DNA of 64,000 nucleotides. It comes from Thereva unica. Lineage: Eukaryota > Arthropoda > Insecta > Diptera > Therevidae. The DNA is taken from NCBI GenBank assembly GCA_949987705.1, contig OX465281.1:199627112-199691111 (forward strand), in the 5' to 3' direction. The notes below the pieces were generated by a model that saw only the letters and a list, made by a program, of their open reading frames with translations, had not been told where the DNA came from and did no database searches. A program made the translations under genes and the position numbers. The first letter of the stretch is position 1, and every line of letters starts with the position of its first letter. This document shows positions 1 through 8,985 of the stretch, one piece after another.

Positions 1-211
1 TCCAACGATTTGAACCACTACTAACACTAAATGATGTTCCTGCGACATTTCCATCTTCAAAATTATACTTTTGCACAGTTATATAATGTCTTTTCACGTT
101 TCCTAATAAATTTCCCTGTAAAGTTTTATCACACAGTAAGCACTTCGAAGTATTAGTGTTCTTATCATAAGACACAAGTTTAGATTTATCTACATTAGAT
201 TTCCGACCCAT
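1..211 (-). CDS. BED-type zinc finger, N-terminus of a hAT transposase (partial)
   Basis: ATG at 211 opens about 70 codons that run off the left edge without a stop. The peptide has a lysine-rich start, then a CLLCDK knuckle followed about 15 residues later by KRHY, the spacing of a BED or C2H2-like finger that binds transposon ends. It sits about 380 bp inside the hAT terminus at 592 on the same strand, which fits the first coding exon of that element. The catalytic domain is not in the window, so intactness cannot be judged. Confidence 0.55.
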   Translation of the reverse strand, partial: MGRKSNVDKSKLVSYDKNTNTSKCLLCDKTLQGNLLGNVKRHYITVQKYNFEDGNVAGTSFSVSSGSNRW

Positions 212-592
212 ATTAAATAACACAAACAACAATAAACAATTAATACAATAAATCAAAACTTTAATTTCTCAAAAGCACCTTTAAAAAAATAATCAAAAAT
301 ACGCACTTTACTTTACTTAAATAAAACACCTCACAACGCCACAGCTAACAAGAGAATGAATTTACGAATATTCGTTTTCATTCCGAATGATTCGCTTACA
401 TTCTTTCTCACTCTTCTGCTGTGACTCACGAATATTCCCTTGCTTTCATTCTCTCACGAAAAGAATGTATCTCAAAAATTCCCGGCAGAAAAATTCATTC
501 GCGAATCTTCGAACCCAATGATTCGCTCGTGAGAGAATGAAAACGAAAAGAATGTATTTTTTCATTCGCGAATGAATTTTTTCCGCACCCTG
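1..592 (-). mobile_element. hAT-like DNA transposon, 5' end only
   Basis: The right tip (573-592) reads CAGGGTGCGGAAAAAATTCA on the minus strand, a typical hAT terminus. The next 250 bp inward are packed with GAATGA and ATTCGCGAAT motifs in both directions, as in hAT subterminal regions. A zinc-finger start lies at 211 on the same strand. The 8 bp outside the tip (593-600, gtttttat) would be the target duplication, but the other end is beyond the window. The superfamily call rests on the tip plus the finger; confidence is moderate. Confidence 0.6.
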
Positions 593-634
593 GTTTTTAT
601 ACTCTAGAAGTTGTTTGTCTTTTAAACTATTTTT

Positions 635-680
635 AACCGACTTCAAAAAAAGAGGAGGTTACTCAATTCGACGTGTAGGT
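635..680 (+). repeat. AACCGACTTC dispersed repeat fragment
   Basis: The stretch starts with AACCGACTTC and an A run, then AGGAGGTT. The same ACCGACTTC core begins the inverted repeat arm at 1567 and ends its partner at 1905. I recall similar sequence as a common dispersed insect repeat but cannot name the family. The rest of 681-905 shows nothing recognisable. Confidence 0.4.
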
Positions 681-912
681 ATTTTGTAGTCCTGTTCACG
701 CATAACTTTGTAACCCAATAACTTTTTTGCTTTTTTTTGGTTCATTTGAAGGGGGAGCTTCCCACGGTGGTCCCGTTAAATTTTTTCTAAATTCTGATAA
801 CGGAGTTCGGAGTTAGGCAGAAAAAACTGTTAAAATTCAACCTGTTAAAGCTCAACCTAAACATTTCATGAGCACCGAACAAATTACTTTATTGTTGTAA
901 ATCTGGCAGCAA

Positions 913-1005
913 GCCGATGGCGGAGTGGATAGAGCGTCGGATCCTCGATTCAGCGAGGCAGGTTCGATTCCGGTCGGGGCAGCCGGTTTTTTTCTTTTTC
1001 TCTTT
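913..1005 (+). repeat. tRNA-like SINE head, module 1
   Basis: An A-box-like TGGCGGAGTGG (918-928) and a perfect B-box GGTTCGATTCC (961-971) lie at tRNA spacing, and a T-rich run follows from 987 as a pol III terminator. The acceptor and T stems do not pair well, so this is a tRNA-derived SINE or pseudo-tRNA and not a working tRNA gene. Minus-strand translation gives the well-known spurious TGIEPASLNRG peptide. Confidence 0.5.
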
Positions 1006-1044
1006 TTCTTTTTTCTGAAATGATTTATTAGCATATTGGCCAGC

Positions 1045-1151
1045 GGCCGATAGAACTTGACATAGCGTGAAGGGCTAGAGACAAGTATTCTTGTCTGTGG
1101 GATCTGTGAGGTGCGAGTTCGATCCCAAGGGCTCGCGGTGCTTTTTTTTTT
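1045..1151 (+). repeat. tRNA-like module 2
   Basis: A second B-box-like GAGTTCGATCC (1115-1125) is followed by a T run at 1142-1151. It lies about 150 bp after the first module in the same orientation, so the two may be parts of one dimeric SINE. No clear A-box is seen. The following 1152-1548 holds nothing recognisable. Confidence 0.35.
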
Positions 1152-1548
1152 CTATATATCGACAAAATAATTATTTTTTAATTTCCTTCGGGGAATTTTG
1201 TTTCATATTAAACAAGTTTTCGACGTGAATGCGTCTGTAAATTTGCTTCCAGAACAAAAGCCGATAAGAACGAAATTATGGCGAAATTTGCAGCTCAAAA
1301 AACTTGATTTTGACCCAGTTCCATATAACCGATCAACTGCAAATTTTGCACATACGTATAGTTCGCATGACAATACAATCTGCAATCAAATTTTGCAATT
1401 GCGCTCCCCGACCCCAGACATGGGTATCAAATGAAAAGGTGTGACAAGTAGAATACACTTCGCTATGTGGCGTCGTAAAAACGTAGGCTCCTTGCAATGA
1501 CCAATGACAGGCAATATTAAAAAATGAATGGACTAAAAAGCACGAAAT

Positions 1549-1923
1549 AAAAAAAAATTTTAAAAACCGACTTCAGAAAAAAACCCGCGATGCACAAAAA
1601 AGGATGAAATAATTGTTTGTAATTCTTAACAACATCAATCCAATAAGAATGGATCTAGAAAGAAGAATCACTTTTGAAGACGGTGCCAGGTAGTAGTTGA
1701 CTTTGATTGCACTAACTCTTGCTTCGGCAATTGTTTACATTTCTTTGTTAGGCTTATGCCCTTAATATATCACCCACATGTGTTAGCACCGTCTTCAAAA
1801 GTGATTCTTCTTTCTAGATCCATTCTTATTGGATTGATGTTGTTAAGAATTACAAACAATTATTTCATCCTTTTTTGTGCATCGCGGGTTTTTTTCTGAA
1901 GTCGGTTTTTAAAATTTTTTTTT
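1549..1923. repeat. Perfect inverted repeat with 138-bp arms
   Basis: 1549-1686 is the exact reverse complement of 1786-1923, with a 99-bp spacer. I compared the arms base by base and saw no mismatch. The outer ends carry the ACCGACTTC core of the repeat at 635. It looks like a recent foldback or MITE insertion. No target duplication is clear because the ends run into A and T tracts. Confidence 0.85.
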
Positions 1924-1966
1924 TTTTAAATTAGTTCCACATTATCGACCATCTAGAAAGTGTATG

Positions 1967-2110
1967 TCAACAAAATGTCATGAAAATATTTACATATTCG
2001 GTGTTTGTAGATTCGGAAGAACTTCCCGAAGGAGAAAATTTTGAGGATTCCGACAACCATTTTTCAATATTTTCAAATGAGTTTCCTTCGCAATTGAAAT
2101 CACCAAAGCC
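1967..2110 (-). pseudogene. Candidate host-gene 3' exon (serine-rich tail)
   Basis: Read on the minus strand, an AAAAAG acceptor at 2111 is followed by 48 in-phase codons to TGA at 1969-1967. The peptide begins GFGDFNCEGNSFENIEKWL and then becomes serine-rich with SSSESTNTEY. Phase matches the exon at 7220-7347, and the Kolobok insertion at 2182-7191 lies in the intron between them. A GTAAAT donor at the end of the serine-rich part could mean it continues. It may belong to an older transposon and not to the host. Confidence 0.35.
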
Positions 2111-2540
2111 CTTTTTAACATTAAAGAATTAAAAACGTAAGAAAACCAAAACAACAAAAATGGAATCAACAATAGCCTTAAGGGGGTCTTCTGCTTACGC
2201 GCCCGGAATTTTAGTCTATTTTTGGAAATTAATTGTAAGGAAACTATACAAGATAATTGAAATTTTTTTTTATTATTTTTGTACATGTTTAAACTTGAAA
2301 AATGACAAATGCCTTATGTGTGTGGTGAATCCTGCGCCTTTGAGAAGTGGTCAAACTAGTACTGACGAAAGTGTGGAAAAGCATAGAGAAGTGTTTTATG
2401 AAGAAGTTAAAAAAAAATTAGTCTGATCCGATGAAAATTACTTGTAGAAGTCATACCACAAAGTATAAAAAAGGTAATTTTCGGGAAAATGTGTTTAAAG
2501 ATAAAGTATGAGGTAAAGCATAATTTGATAAGCTAACCAG

Positions 2541-3315
2541 TTAATCTGCAATACCAGGGCCGTAGAGCTCTCCTTCCTCATCTCGAAAATGTTCTTGGCT
2601 AGCAGCTTTGTCTTCTCGGTCTTCTATTCGGGCCTTTTTAGCTGCAAAACTCAGCCTACTCTCGGAGCGGTCGATGCGTTTCCCGTCCAATTGTGTCGCG
2701 TACATCTCCGCTACCTGCCCCAAAGTGATCCCCGAGGTTTCCATGACTTGCAAAATCGACATATATCCCTCGTTGAAAATCATTGTAGCCAAATGAGTAG
2801 CAAGATCGATTACCTGCTTCCCGGAATGTAAATGTTTGGGTGCCAAGGCCCAGATGCAGCTGTTTAGCGATTCATTTGTATTTTGAGTATACGCGCCCAA
2901 ACATCTTTCTAATAGGGCATCAGATGAAAGATTTTCGTAAATTGGCTTCATTAATTCCACGATTTCAGAATTGATGGGAACTCTGTCATGTTCAAAATTT
3001 TTCAAAGTCCCACGGGCCTCTGCTTGACGCCACTTACACCAACTATCCTCTCCGGGGGGGCACCTGGAATGTTGAGGATTTTCGTCCGATGAGGAGCAAT
3101 GTTCCAAGGAAGCATAAATCGCATTTTTCATGTTTTTCACGGAATCCGAGTTTCGCCGAATCGCCAATCCATAAAATTTCGTCAGCTCTCCAATCAGTTT
3201 GTCCGTCAGCTTACCCTTTCGTTTACCGCCAATGCCTTTGTTTTCTTTTTTTAGTTTTCTTAGCCGCGACCCCATCCGCTTCTCTACGTGCCCCACACAC
3301 TCTTTTTGAAGTGTT
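2541..3315 (-). pseudogene. Kolobok-like transposase, C-terminal part
   Basis: This is the continuation of 5792-6799 after a 2.5-kb insertion. It opens with ECVGHVEKRMGSRLRKLKKE, directly continuing KKKYEC from the other half, and includes YGLAIRRN, HSRCPPGEDSWCKW and TNESLNSCIWALAPK, conserved blocks of the family. It ends with a charged tail at 2541. The stretch 2202-2540 is the element's 3' untranslated end. An 8 of 9 base repeat of GAGTGTGYG flanks the insertion, so the split is a target duplication. Confidence 0.75.
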
Positions 3316-3596
3316 AACTTCTTTAGGCGCGTTTGGCACTTTTTCGCTGGGGGTAAAACAAAGAATTCGCGACACGCGCATTTTGTTGCTACACGCGTTT
3401 CTGGACACTTGCTGCAATGATGGCGACACGCGCATTTTGTTGCTACACGCGTTTCTGGGCACTTGTGCCTATGCAGCTGGCTAGAGCATGGAAACTTTTA
3501 GTTGAGCTCCACTTACAAACAGCAGCGTATAATTATAAGTGTGTGAGGCAAAATAGCCCGCGCTTGGTGAGAGGGATTGTGTTTGAATGTTGCAAT

Positions 3597-4120
3597 CAGT
3601 GTTGGGCCTTGGCGATTTTAAAAATGTAGTAATTATGTAAAAAAAATAGTAGTAGAATTGAAAAAAATGTAGTAGCAACAAAAAAACAACTTTTATTACA
3701 ACTTTTAATGATTTACAGACGGAAAGAATCTAATCCGAGTCTCTACGACAGATGTAACAAAGGGGGGAATTCGACGACAAAAGTGCGAAATTGTATTGGC
3801 CAGTTTCACACGGGTCGACAGACAACCAACCAACAAAAATCGACTGAAAACGTTCGTTTGTGGAAAAGAGGGTGAGAGAGGACGATGGGATGGGCAAATT
3901 TTTCATCGCCCTCTCTCACCCTCTTTTCCACAAACGACGTTTTCAGTCGATTTTGATTGGTTGGCTGTTGGTCCGTGTGAAACTGGCCATTCGAATTTGA
4001 ATGAAAATAATTTTTCTGAAGACGTCAAATATGTAGCAAATAAGAAACAAAATGTAGTAGAATTTTGAAAACGCGAAATGTAGTAGATCTGCTACTATTG
4101 TAGTAAAAGGCCCAACACTG
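3597..4120. mobile_element. Non-autonomous hAT MITE, 524 bp
   Basis: The ends are CAGTGTTGGGCCTT (3597-3610) and its exact reverse complement (4107-4120). The 8-bp target duplication GTTGCAAT is present on both sides (3589-3596 and 4121-4128). Internal sequence has repeated ATGTAGTAG motifs near both ends and no coding capacity. It hosts a second MITE at 3798-3988. Confidence 0.9.
3798..3988. mobile_element. 191-bp GGCCA-type hairpin MITE
   Basis: The ends GGCCAGTTTCACACGG and the reverse complement are the tips of arms of about 90 bp that pair almost fully, with a short GGATGGGCAAATTT spacer. A 3-bp ATT flanks both sides (3795-3797 and 3989-3991). The GGCCA tip and 3-bp duplication resemble the MITE at 62421-62914, and a PIF/Harbinger-type mobiliser is plausible. 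Confidence 0.75.
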
Positions 4121-5550
4121 GTTGCAATACAGAGGCTGCTCTCAGCATTCGTTTTATATTCTCGCGCCGCTCTCAAAATTCATGTCATATTCTCGCACGC
4201 CATCGCAAACAGCAGCGAATGTATGCGAGAGGATGAAATGAATGAATGCTAAGAGCGGCGTCTGCATTGCGAAAATATGAAGTGAATGGGTGCGAGAATA
4301 TGCCATGGATTTTGAGAGCGAGTCTGCATACATTCATACATTCGCTGCTGTGTGCGATGGCGTGCGAGAATATGACATGAATTTTGAATCCCTCTCACCA
4401 AGCGCGGGCTATTTTTCCTCGCACACATAGAATTATACGCTGCTGTTTCTATGTGGAGCTAAACCAAAAGTTGCCATGCTCTAGCCAGCTGCATAGGCAC
4501 AAGTGCCCAGAAACGGCTGCGAACCAAAAATGCGCGTCACCATCGCTGATGTCTGTTGCTGGACCTCGACTAAAAGTTGCCATGCTCTAGCCAACTAAAT
4601 GGCTGCAATATTTAAATCTTTTGCTTGGATTAATCGCTTTCGGCGACATGGAATACGTTTCGGCGTTTCGCCTATTCGACTGGGCATCTGTATTTTACGT
4701 ACATATCTGAGGTAGTATCCCAGTAGGGAAAATCGCAGGTATTTACTGTGGGAAGTCAATTTGGAAGTACTTCTTTAATTAGTGTTCTCTGTAATGACTT
4801 ATAAGTAATGCAGAGGAGAATGGGTTTGGTGACCAAGCGTTTGATTTCGCCCAAAAAGCGTGTTGAAAAACTTCGTAGCTGCTCGTTTTCTTTGTTAATC
4901 ATCACAGTTGTCTCAGCCATTAAGTTTTATGTCTTTAATGTATGAACATATGTATATTTGAATTTATGTTTATGATATAAATATAAATCGCTTAATTTTA
5001 CTTCAAGCTACCCCACCCCTTCACGCCTACGCCAACTAAATTACATTATAAAAATTTACAGTATAATAACTTTGCATTATGAGTTTAGTAATAAATGTAG
5101 TATAAGTACTTCCAAATGGAAGGGAAAAAAGAAGTACTTCCCAGCCTAGGCCATCGCCGTGTTAATGTAATGCCTTTTTTGTACTGGGTGGAAGTACTGA
5201 ACTGCTTCTGTAGAAGTAGTTTTTCCAGTAATTCCATTCCCTAACTTCCCTATGTTATATTATTTTCTATGTATTATATATTATCTATTACGTACTATAT
5301 ACAATGTACTGCATATTATGTACTATGTTCTGAAAGAATTCAAAATGAATCCAGTGGATTCCCATAAAAATTTAGATCCGTGACTTTGGCTGAATATAAT
5401 ATGACTTTTTTGCATATTTGCACAATGTTTAAAATAGCAAAAATTTCTGTTTCGTGACTATTGCATCAACCCGACGACAAGTACTATGTACTACATTTTT
5501 CCTATGAACTATGTACTATGTATTTATTACTATATATGTATTATCTACTA

Positions 5551-5660
5551 TTTTTACTAAAAACTACATTATCCCAGTCATCCATCGTCCGATCTTTGTG
5601 TGATAAGTTTAAGATAAATTGTTTAATTTCCAAACATTGCAACACATTTTGGAGGGAGTG
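5551..5660. repeat. Degenerate half of the 209-bp hairpin MITE
   Basis: TTTTTACTAAAAACTACATTATCCCAG and the following sequence to GGAGGGAGTG match the right half of the MITE copies at 52364-52572 and 59747-59955, with many substitutions. The left half is not convincingly present. The neighbouring 5260-5550 is AT-rich with repeated TACTATGTACTA motifs and no gene. Confidence 0.6.
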
Positions 5661-5791
5661 CATAATATAAGTAACAATTAAACTTTAACAGAATATTCAT
5701 AAATAAAATATATTAATCCTTATCGTCTTGTAATAAGATTGATTTGGGCATTTAGACTAGCCATAGAAGTTAACACTTCTAAAGTGTGGTC

Positions 5792-6799
5792 CTACGCACA
5801 CTCGTATTTTTTCTTTACAATAACCTCATCCGCATAAGGTTTAGTATCAAGGATTCCTTTGAAAGTTTTGCAATCACCATCACCGATATAATTGACGTAC
5901 TTGACACCGTGCTTTGCAACTGATATCCGAAACGTTTCTGTAATTGCATCGATCTCCATTTTACCCGCGCTTCCACTGTGATTTATTGTACAGTTTTCCT
6001 CGTGTTCCCGGTACCATTCTTCGAATTCTTCTATGTTCTCATCTTTCAAGTGTTTTTGACTCGAACATAATTGGCAAAAACTAGATTTCACCAACGTGTC
6101 TATAACTTTTCCACTGTTACTGCCGATGAGTGTTGCCACGCCAAACAGGGATGTAAAGCCTCGTTTCTTCCAAGAACCGTCCCCCGAAACAGTGAGATTC
6201 TCCTTGACGTTCCCGTTTTTTAGATTGATTTCCATCTCTTCATTTACGGCCATCCGTAACACAGTATTATAAACGGCATCAGCGGCGATTTCAATGTTTT
6301 TAAGATACGCATAGTACGTTGTATTCGCTAATCCGGAACAAATGTCCATCAGTCCGCAGAATCTATTGATTCCTTCAAGTCCAATACCGAGCAAACGGAA
6401 CACCAAAACTAATCTTCGATTCACTTCATAAGCACGATCAATCTTTGGAGAACTTTCTACAGTTTTTTTATCACAATTTTCACATTGAATTATCAGTTTG
6501 AAACCCACCCCACGTTTTTCACTTTGTAAAAACTGCACTTTTCCCTGGCACTCTTAACATACGACAGACTCGGAAATAGCAGTGAAAACTGTGAAAAATT
6601 CAATTACACAATAACTGAAAGCAGCCGTTATTGCAACTCCCAATGACTGCCTGTCGCTCAATTTTCGCGCTGATGCGCTTGTATATTCTGTCTCGAGCTC
6701 GGCCAGAAATGGGCTATTATTTGTCTTTGCCCTCGTACGACCATCGATACGATTATAGCCTTTCTTACGCGAATATTTTCGGTCCATTTCGAATCGCAA
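5792..6799 (-). pseudogene. Kolobok-like transposase, N-terminal and catalytic part (broken)
   Basis: Minus-strand coding starts with ATG at 6799. An in-frame TAA at 6556-6554 breaks it between VC and ECQGKVQF. The frame then continues with a zinc-ribbon CENC, the block LTVSGDGSWKKRGFTSL, an HSGSAGKMEIDA block and YIGDGDCKTFKGIL, all typical of this transposase family; the aspartates in SGDGSW and GDGD are likely catalytic. Coding is cut at KKKYEC, where an insertion begins (about 5790), and resumes at 3315. Besides the insertion, the one nonsense codon is the only damage seen in this half. Confidence 0.75.
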
Positions 6800-7219
6800 A
6801 ACTCCGAAAAACAGCGATTTTCAATACGGGAACGATAGAGATGTTTTCGACTAAAGGATCGGCTTTTGACTGAGTTAGCACAAAAATTTTAAGTGAAAAT
6901 TATTGAGAGACACGCTTACATTCATCAAGCTAAACATTTAATCTAAAACCATTATCTCATTCTTTCCATTTTTCTCAAGAACTGGGTTCATAAATGGAAA
7001 AAGGACGGAGCAGCCAAGCTACGCGGAAATGCTCGAAACGGCTGGAGGCGGCTATGTTTCCGGCTTCGAAAACCCAAGAAGGAATGTGTTTTTCACGAAA
7101 CCGTTTATAAGACGTATTCCTTATATCCTCTATATTCAAAAAATGCAAAAAAAAAATCGATTTTTTCAATCCGCGTAAGCAGAAGACCCCCTTAAATACG
7201 TTAAAATTATAATACTCAC

Positions 7220-7347
7220 GTTTTCCTTTTGCCACCTTTTAAGGCAAGTTCGAAAAAGTACTCTTGTTGTTAATTTATCGTCTGGCAATAAAACTTTAAT
7301 ATCGTCGTCGGTCAACTACTTCACAACTTCAAGACTAATTTGATATT
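7220..7347 (-). pseudogene. Candidate host-gene internal exon (SAM-like segment)
   Basis: The exon is bounded on the minus strand by a TTTTCCAG acceptor (ending at 7348) and a GTGAGT donor (starting at 7219). One frame encodes LTDDDIKVLLPDDKL and then RVLFRTCLKRW, resembling the SAM-like segments found in many insect proteins of unknown role. That frame holds one internal TAG, so the copy is either a pseudogene or my frame is wrong upstream. Ends in phase 0, matching the exon at 1967-2110. Confidence 0.35.
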
Positions 7348-7905
7348 CTGGAAAATCAATAAAAATATAAAAAATAAAATAAAGATATGCCGTGAGATTT
7401 ATTTTTGATTGAAAATATAAACTCAAAAATTAATAATTATCCATAATTTTTAAAATAAAATTCAAAAATAATGAATGTGAATTAAACACATTACTTTTGA
7501 ATAAATATATTTGGGTAGAAATTTCTCAAATCGATCAGTAAAAATAAAAGTTTTTTTAATCTTATTGCAAATATATTCGTTCGAAAGCCTGTAACAGAAG
7601 GAGCATTTTCACCAAATATCAATGAAAAATATTAACAATTGCCATAGTTATTAACAAATGAAATTTTATGTAATTTTTTTTTTAATTCAATATCTTTCTA
7701 CCTGATCGATCGATTTTCATCAAGTTAGTCTTATTTGAAAGGTAATGAGTTGAACTTTAATTATTCGAATTAAAAGACGAAAAAATTTGTTTTTTACTAA
7801 TGTTTAATTAACAATTAAACTTTGAAAATAAAATAAAAGTACTTAGGAAATACGTTATGGCTCACTATTACAAGGTTCTATGTTAATTTTAATGAAGCTC
7901 AGCAA

Positions 7906-7942
7906 TCAGCCTTTGAAAATTTTGACTTTCGTAAAATGTATA
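7906..7942 (-). pseudogene. Last codons of the Harbinger-1 transposase, left of the Tc1 insertion
   Basis: Joining the minus-strand frame ending at the TA at 14149-14150 to 7942 continues in phase for 12 codons (YIHFTKVKIFKG) to TGA at 7908-7906. The TA at 7943-7944 and 14149-14150 is the Tc1 target duplication. The sum of the two exons plus this tail is a multiple of three. 7350-7905 holds no other recognisable feature. Confidence 0.5.
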
Positions 7943-8268
7943 TACAGTCATTGCCACAATTATTTGCACACCGCAAATTGCACACTAAAAATAAAAGTAA
8001 ATGCAAATATCTCCTAAAATGTTTATTATTTTAAATTTAATTTTTTGTCATATATTCTTCAATATAATAACTAACTTAAGAAAAAAAAAACAAAAAAATA
8101 AAAAATTCTGTTTTGGAAGAAAAAAGGGAATATAATATGCCCACAATTATTTACACACTTGTTATTGGTGCCAAAATTATTTGCACACCCTGATTGAAAG
8201 GTCGTAACCTGTGAAATAATTAATTTTTTTTTATTTAGCTGAACATGAATGATGCATTATAACATTAC

Positions 8269-8702
8269 CTAATATTTGGTGTTGCCTCCTTTGGCAAGAA
8301 TTACCTCTTCGAGCCGCCTAGGCATCGAGTCTATCAGGTTCTGCAACATTGCAGTAGGAATCGCTTTCCATGCAGTTATCGTGTCCTGCCAGGCTTCTGC
8401 CTGTAATTTCCCAATTTTTTCTGGGATCCTGGATTTCAGATGGTGCCATATGTTTTCTATAACATTAAGGTCCGGGCTTTGTGGTGGCCATTTTAAAACT
8501 TTTTGATTTATATCCAACAAGTACTTCGAAATAAATTTCGCTTTGTGTATCGGTGCGTTATCTTGTTGCAGGATGAAATTGTTGTCAATTAAATTATCAC
8601 CCGCAAATATCGCAACGTCATTTAAAATATGCAGATACTTTATCCAATTCATCTTTTCCGGGCATCTAACGATTGGACCAATGCCGTTGTAGGTAATACA
8701 TC
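8269..8702 (-). pseudogene. Tc1 transposase, C-terminal half
   Basis: This continues the frame of 13206-13761. It carries the second catalytic aspartate in LQQDNAPIHKAKF and the final glutamate in PDLNVIENIWHHLK with 34 residues between them, the DD34E signature of Tc1 transposases. It ends at TAA (8271-8269) in the sequence GGNTKY. No frameshift or nonsense codon was seen in either half. Confidence 0.88.
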
Positions 8703-8707
8703 CCCAT

Positions 8708-8813
8708 TGTAGTAGTGTAGAGAGTAGTCTAAGTCTAGATTAGCAGTCAGTCAGAAGCTAGCTGTCAGCAAAGATGTTTAAAACGAGTAAATAAATGAAG
8801 TATGAATAACACA
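8708..8813 (+). repeat. 5' LTR of the mag-like element
   Basis: 106 bp, identical to 13100-13205. No TATA box is obvious in so short an LTR. The 172-bp leader between it and the start codon at 8986 includes the primer-binding site. Confidence 0.92.
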
Positions 8814-8985
8814 TGGCGCTGCGGATAAAAAAATAAACGGGATGAAACAAAAAAATAAACGGGACACGGAAAAAATTTAAAATTGAAAAATAAAATAATA
8901 GTATAAATACGCAAGTGAAAAATTATGGTTATTGAATTGCATATTATATAATTATTATGGAGTGAGTGAAAGTGCAAAACCGTAA

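Larger units (their letters stand above)
3363..4600. repeat. Foldback element with ~220-bp imperfect arms
   Basis: The left arm (about 3363-3588) and right arm (about 4384-4600) are inverted copies sharing CCTATGCAGCTGGCTAGAGC and the complement of the run AGCCCGCGCTTGGTGAGAGG. The left arm includes a direct repeat of GACACGCGCATTTTGTTGCT (about 3370 and 3424). Between the arms, 4165-4235 and 4325-4388 form a second inverted pair rich in GAATATGA. A hAT MITE (3597-4120) inserted into the left half. Confidence 0.6.
3316..5790. mobile_element. 2.5-kb non-coding element inserted in the Kolobok transposase
   Basis: Both ends carry GAAGTGTTAACTTCT in inverted orientation (near 3317-3332 and 5767-5782), with looser terminal similarity outside it. 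An approximate 8-9 bp duplication (GAGTGTG) lies in the interrupted gene. I find no transposase inside; it holds nested MITEs in the left half and AT-rich sequence with GAAGTACTTC palindromes (about 4760 and 5130) in the right. Superfamily unassigned; exact ends are uncertain by a few bases. Confidence 0.5.
2182..7191 (-). mobile_element. Kolobok-like DNA transposon with TTAA target duplications
   Basis: Termini GGGGGTCTTCTGCTTACGCG (2182-2201) and its exact reverse complement (7172-7191) are flanked on both sides by TTAA (2178-2181 and 7192-7195). The element encodes on the minus strand a transposase of the family usually labelled Mutator-like transposase domain. TTAA duplication is a hallmark of Kolobok and piggyBac and not of Mutator, which makes 9-bp duplications, so Kolobok is the better fit. 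About 2.5 kb of its 5.0 kb is a later insertion (3316-5790). Confidence 0.75.

Noticed and set aside
913..985. Functional tRNA gene
   Set aside because: The A and B boxes are good but acceptor and T stems have several mismatches.
852..1034. Minus-strand 60-codon frame with TGIEPASLNRGSDALS peptide
   Set aside because: This is the classic false peptide from translating a tRNA-derived SINE backwards.
1198..1434. 78-codon plus frame opening with a TTG codon
   Set aside because: No ATG start, no known motif, and antisense frames of similar length; treated as chance.
3943..4176. Minus frame of 77 codons across the hAT MITE
   Set aside because: It lies across a non-coding hairpin MITE and its flank.
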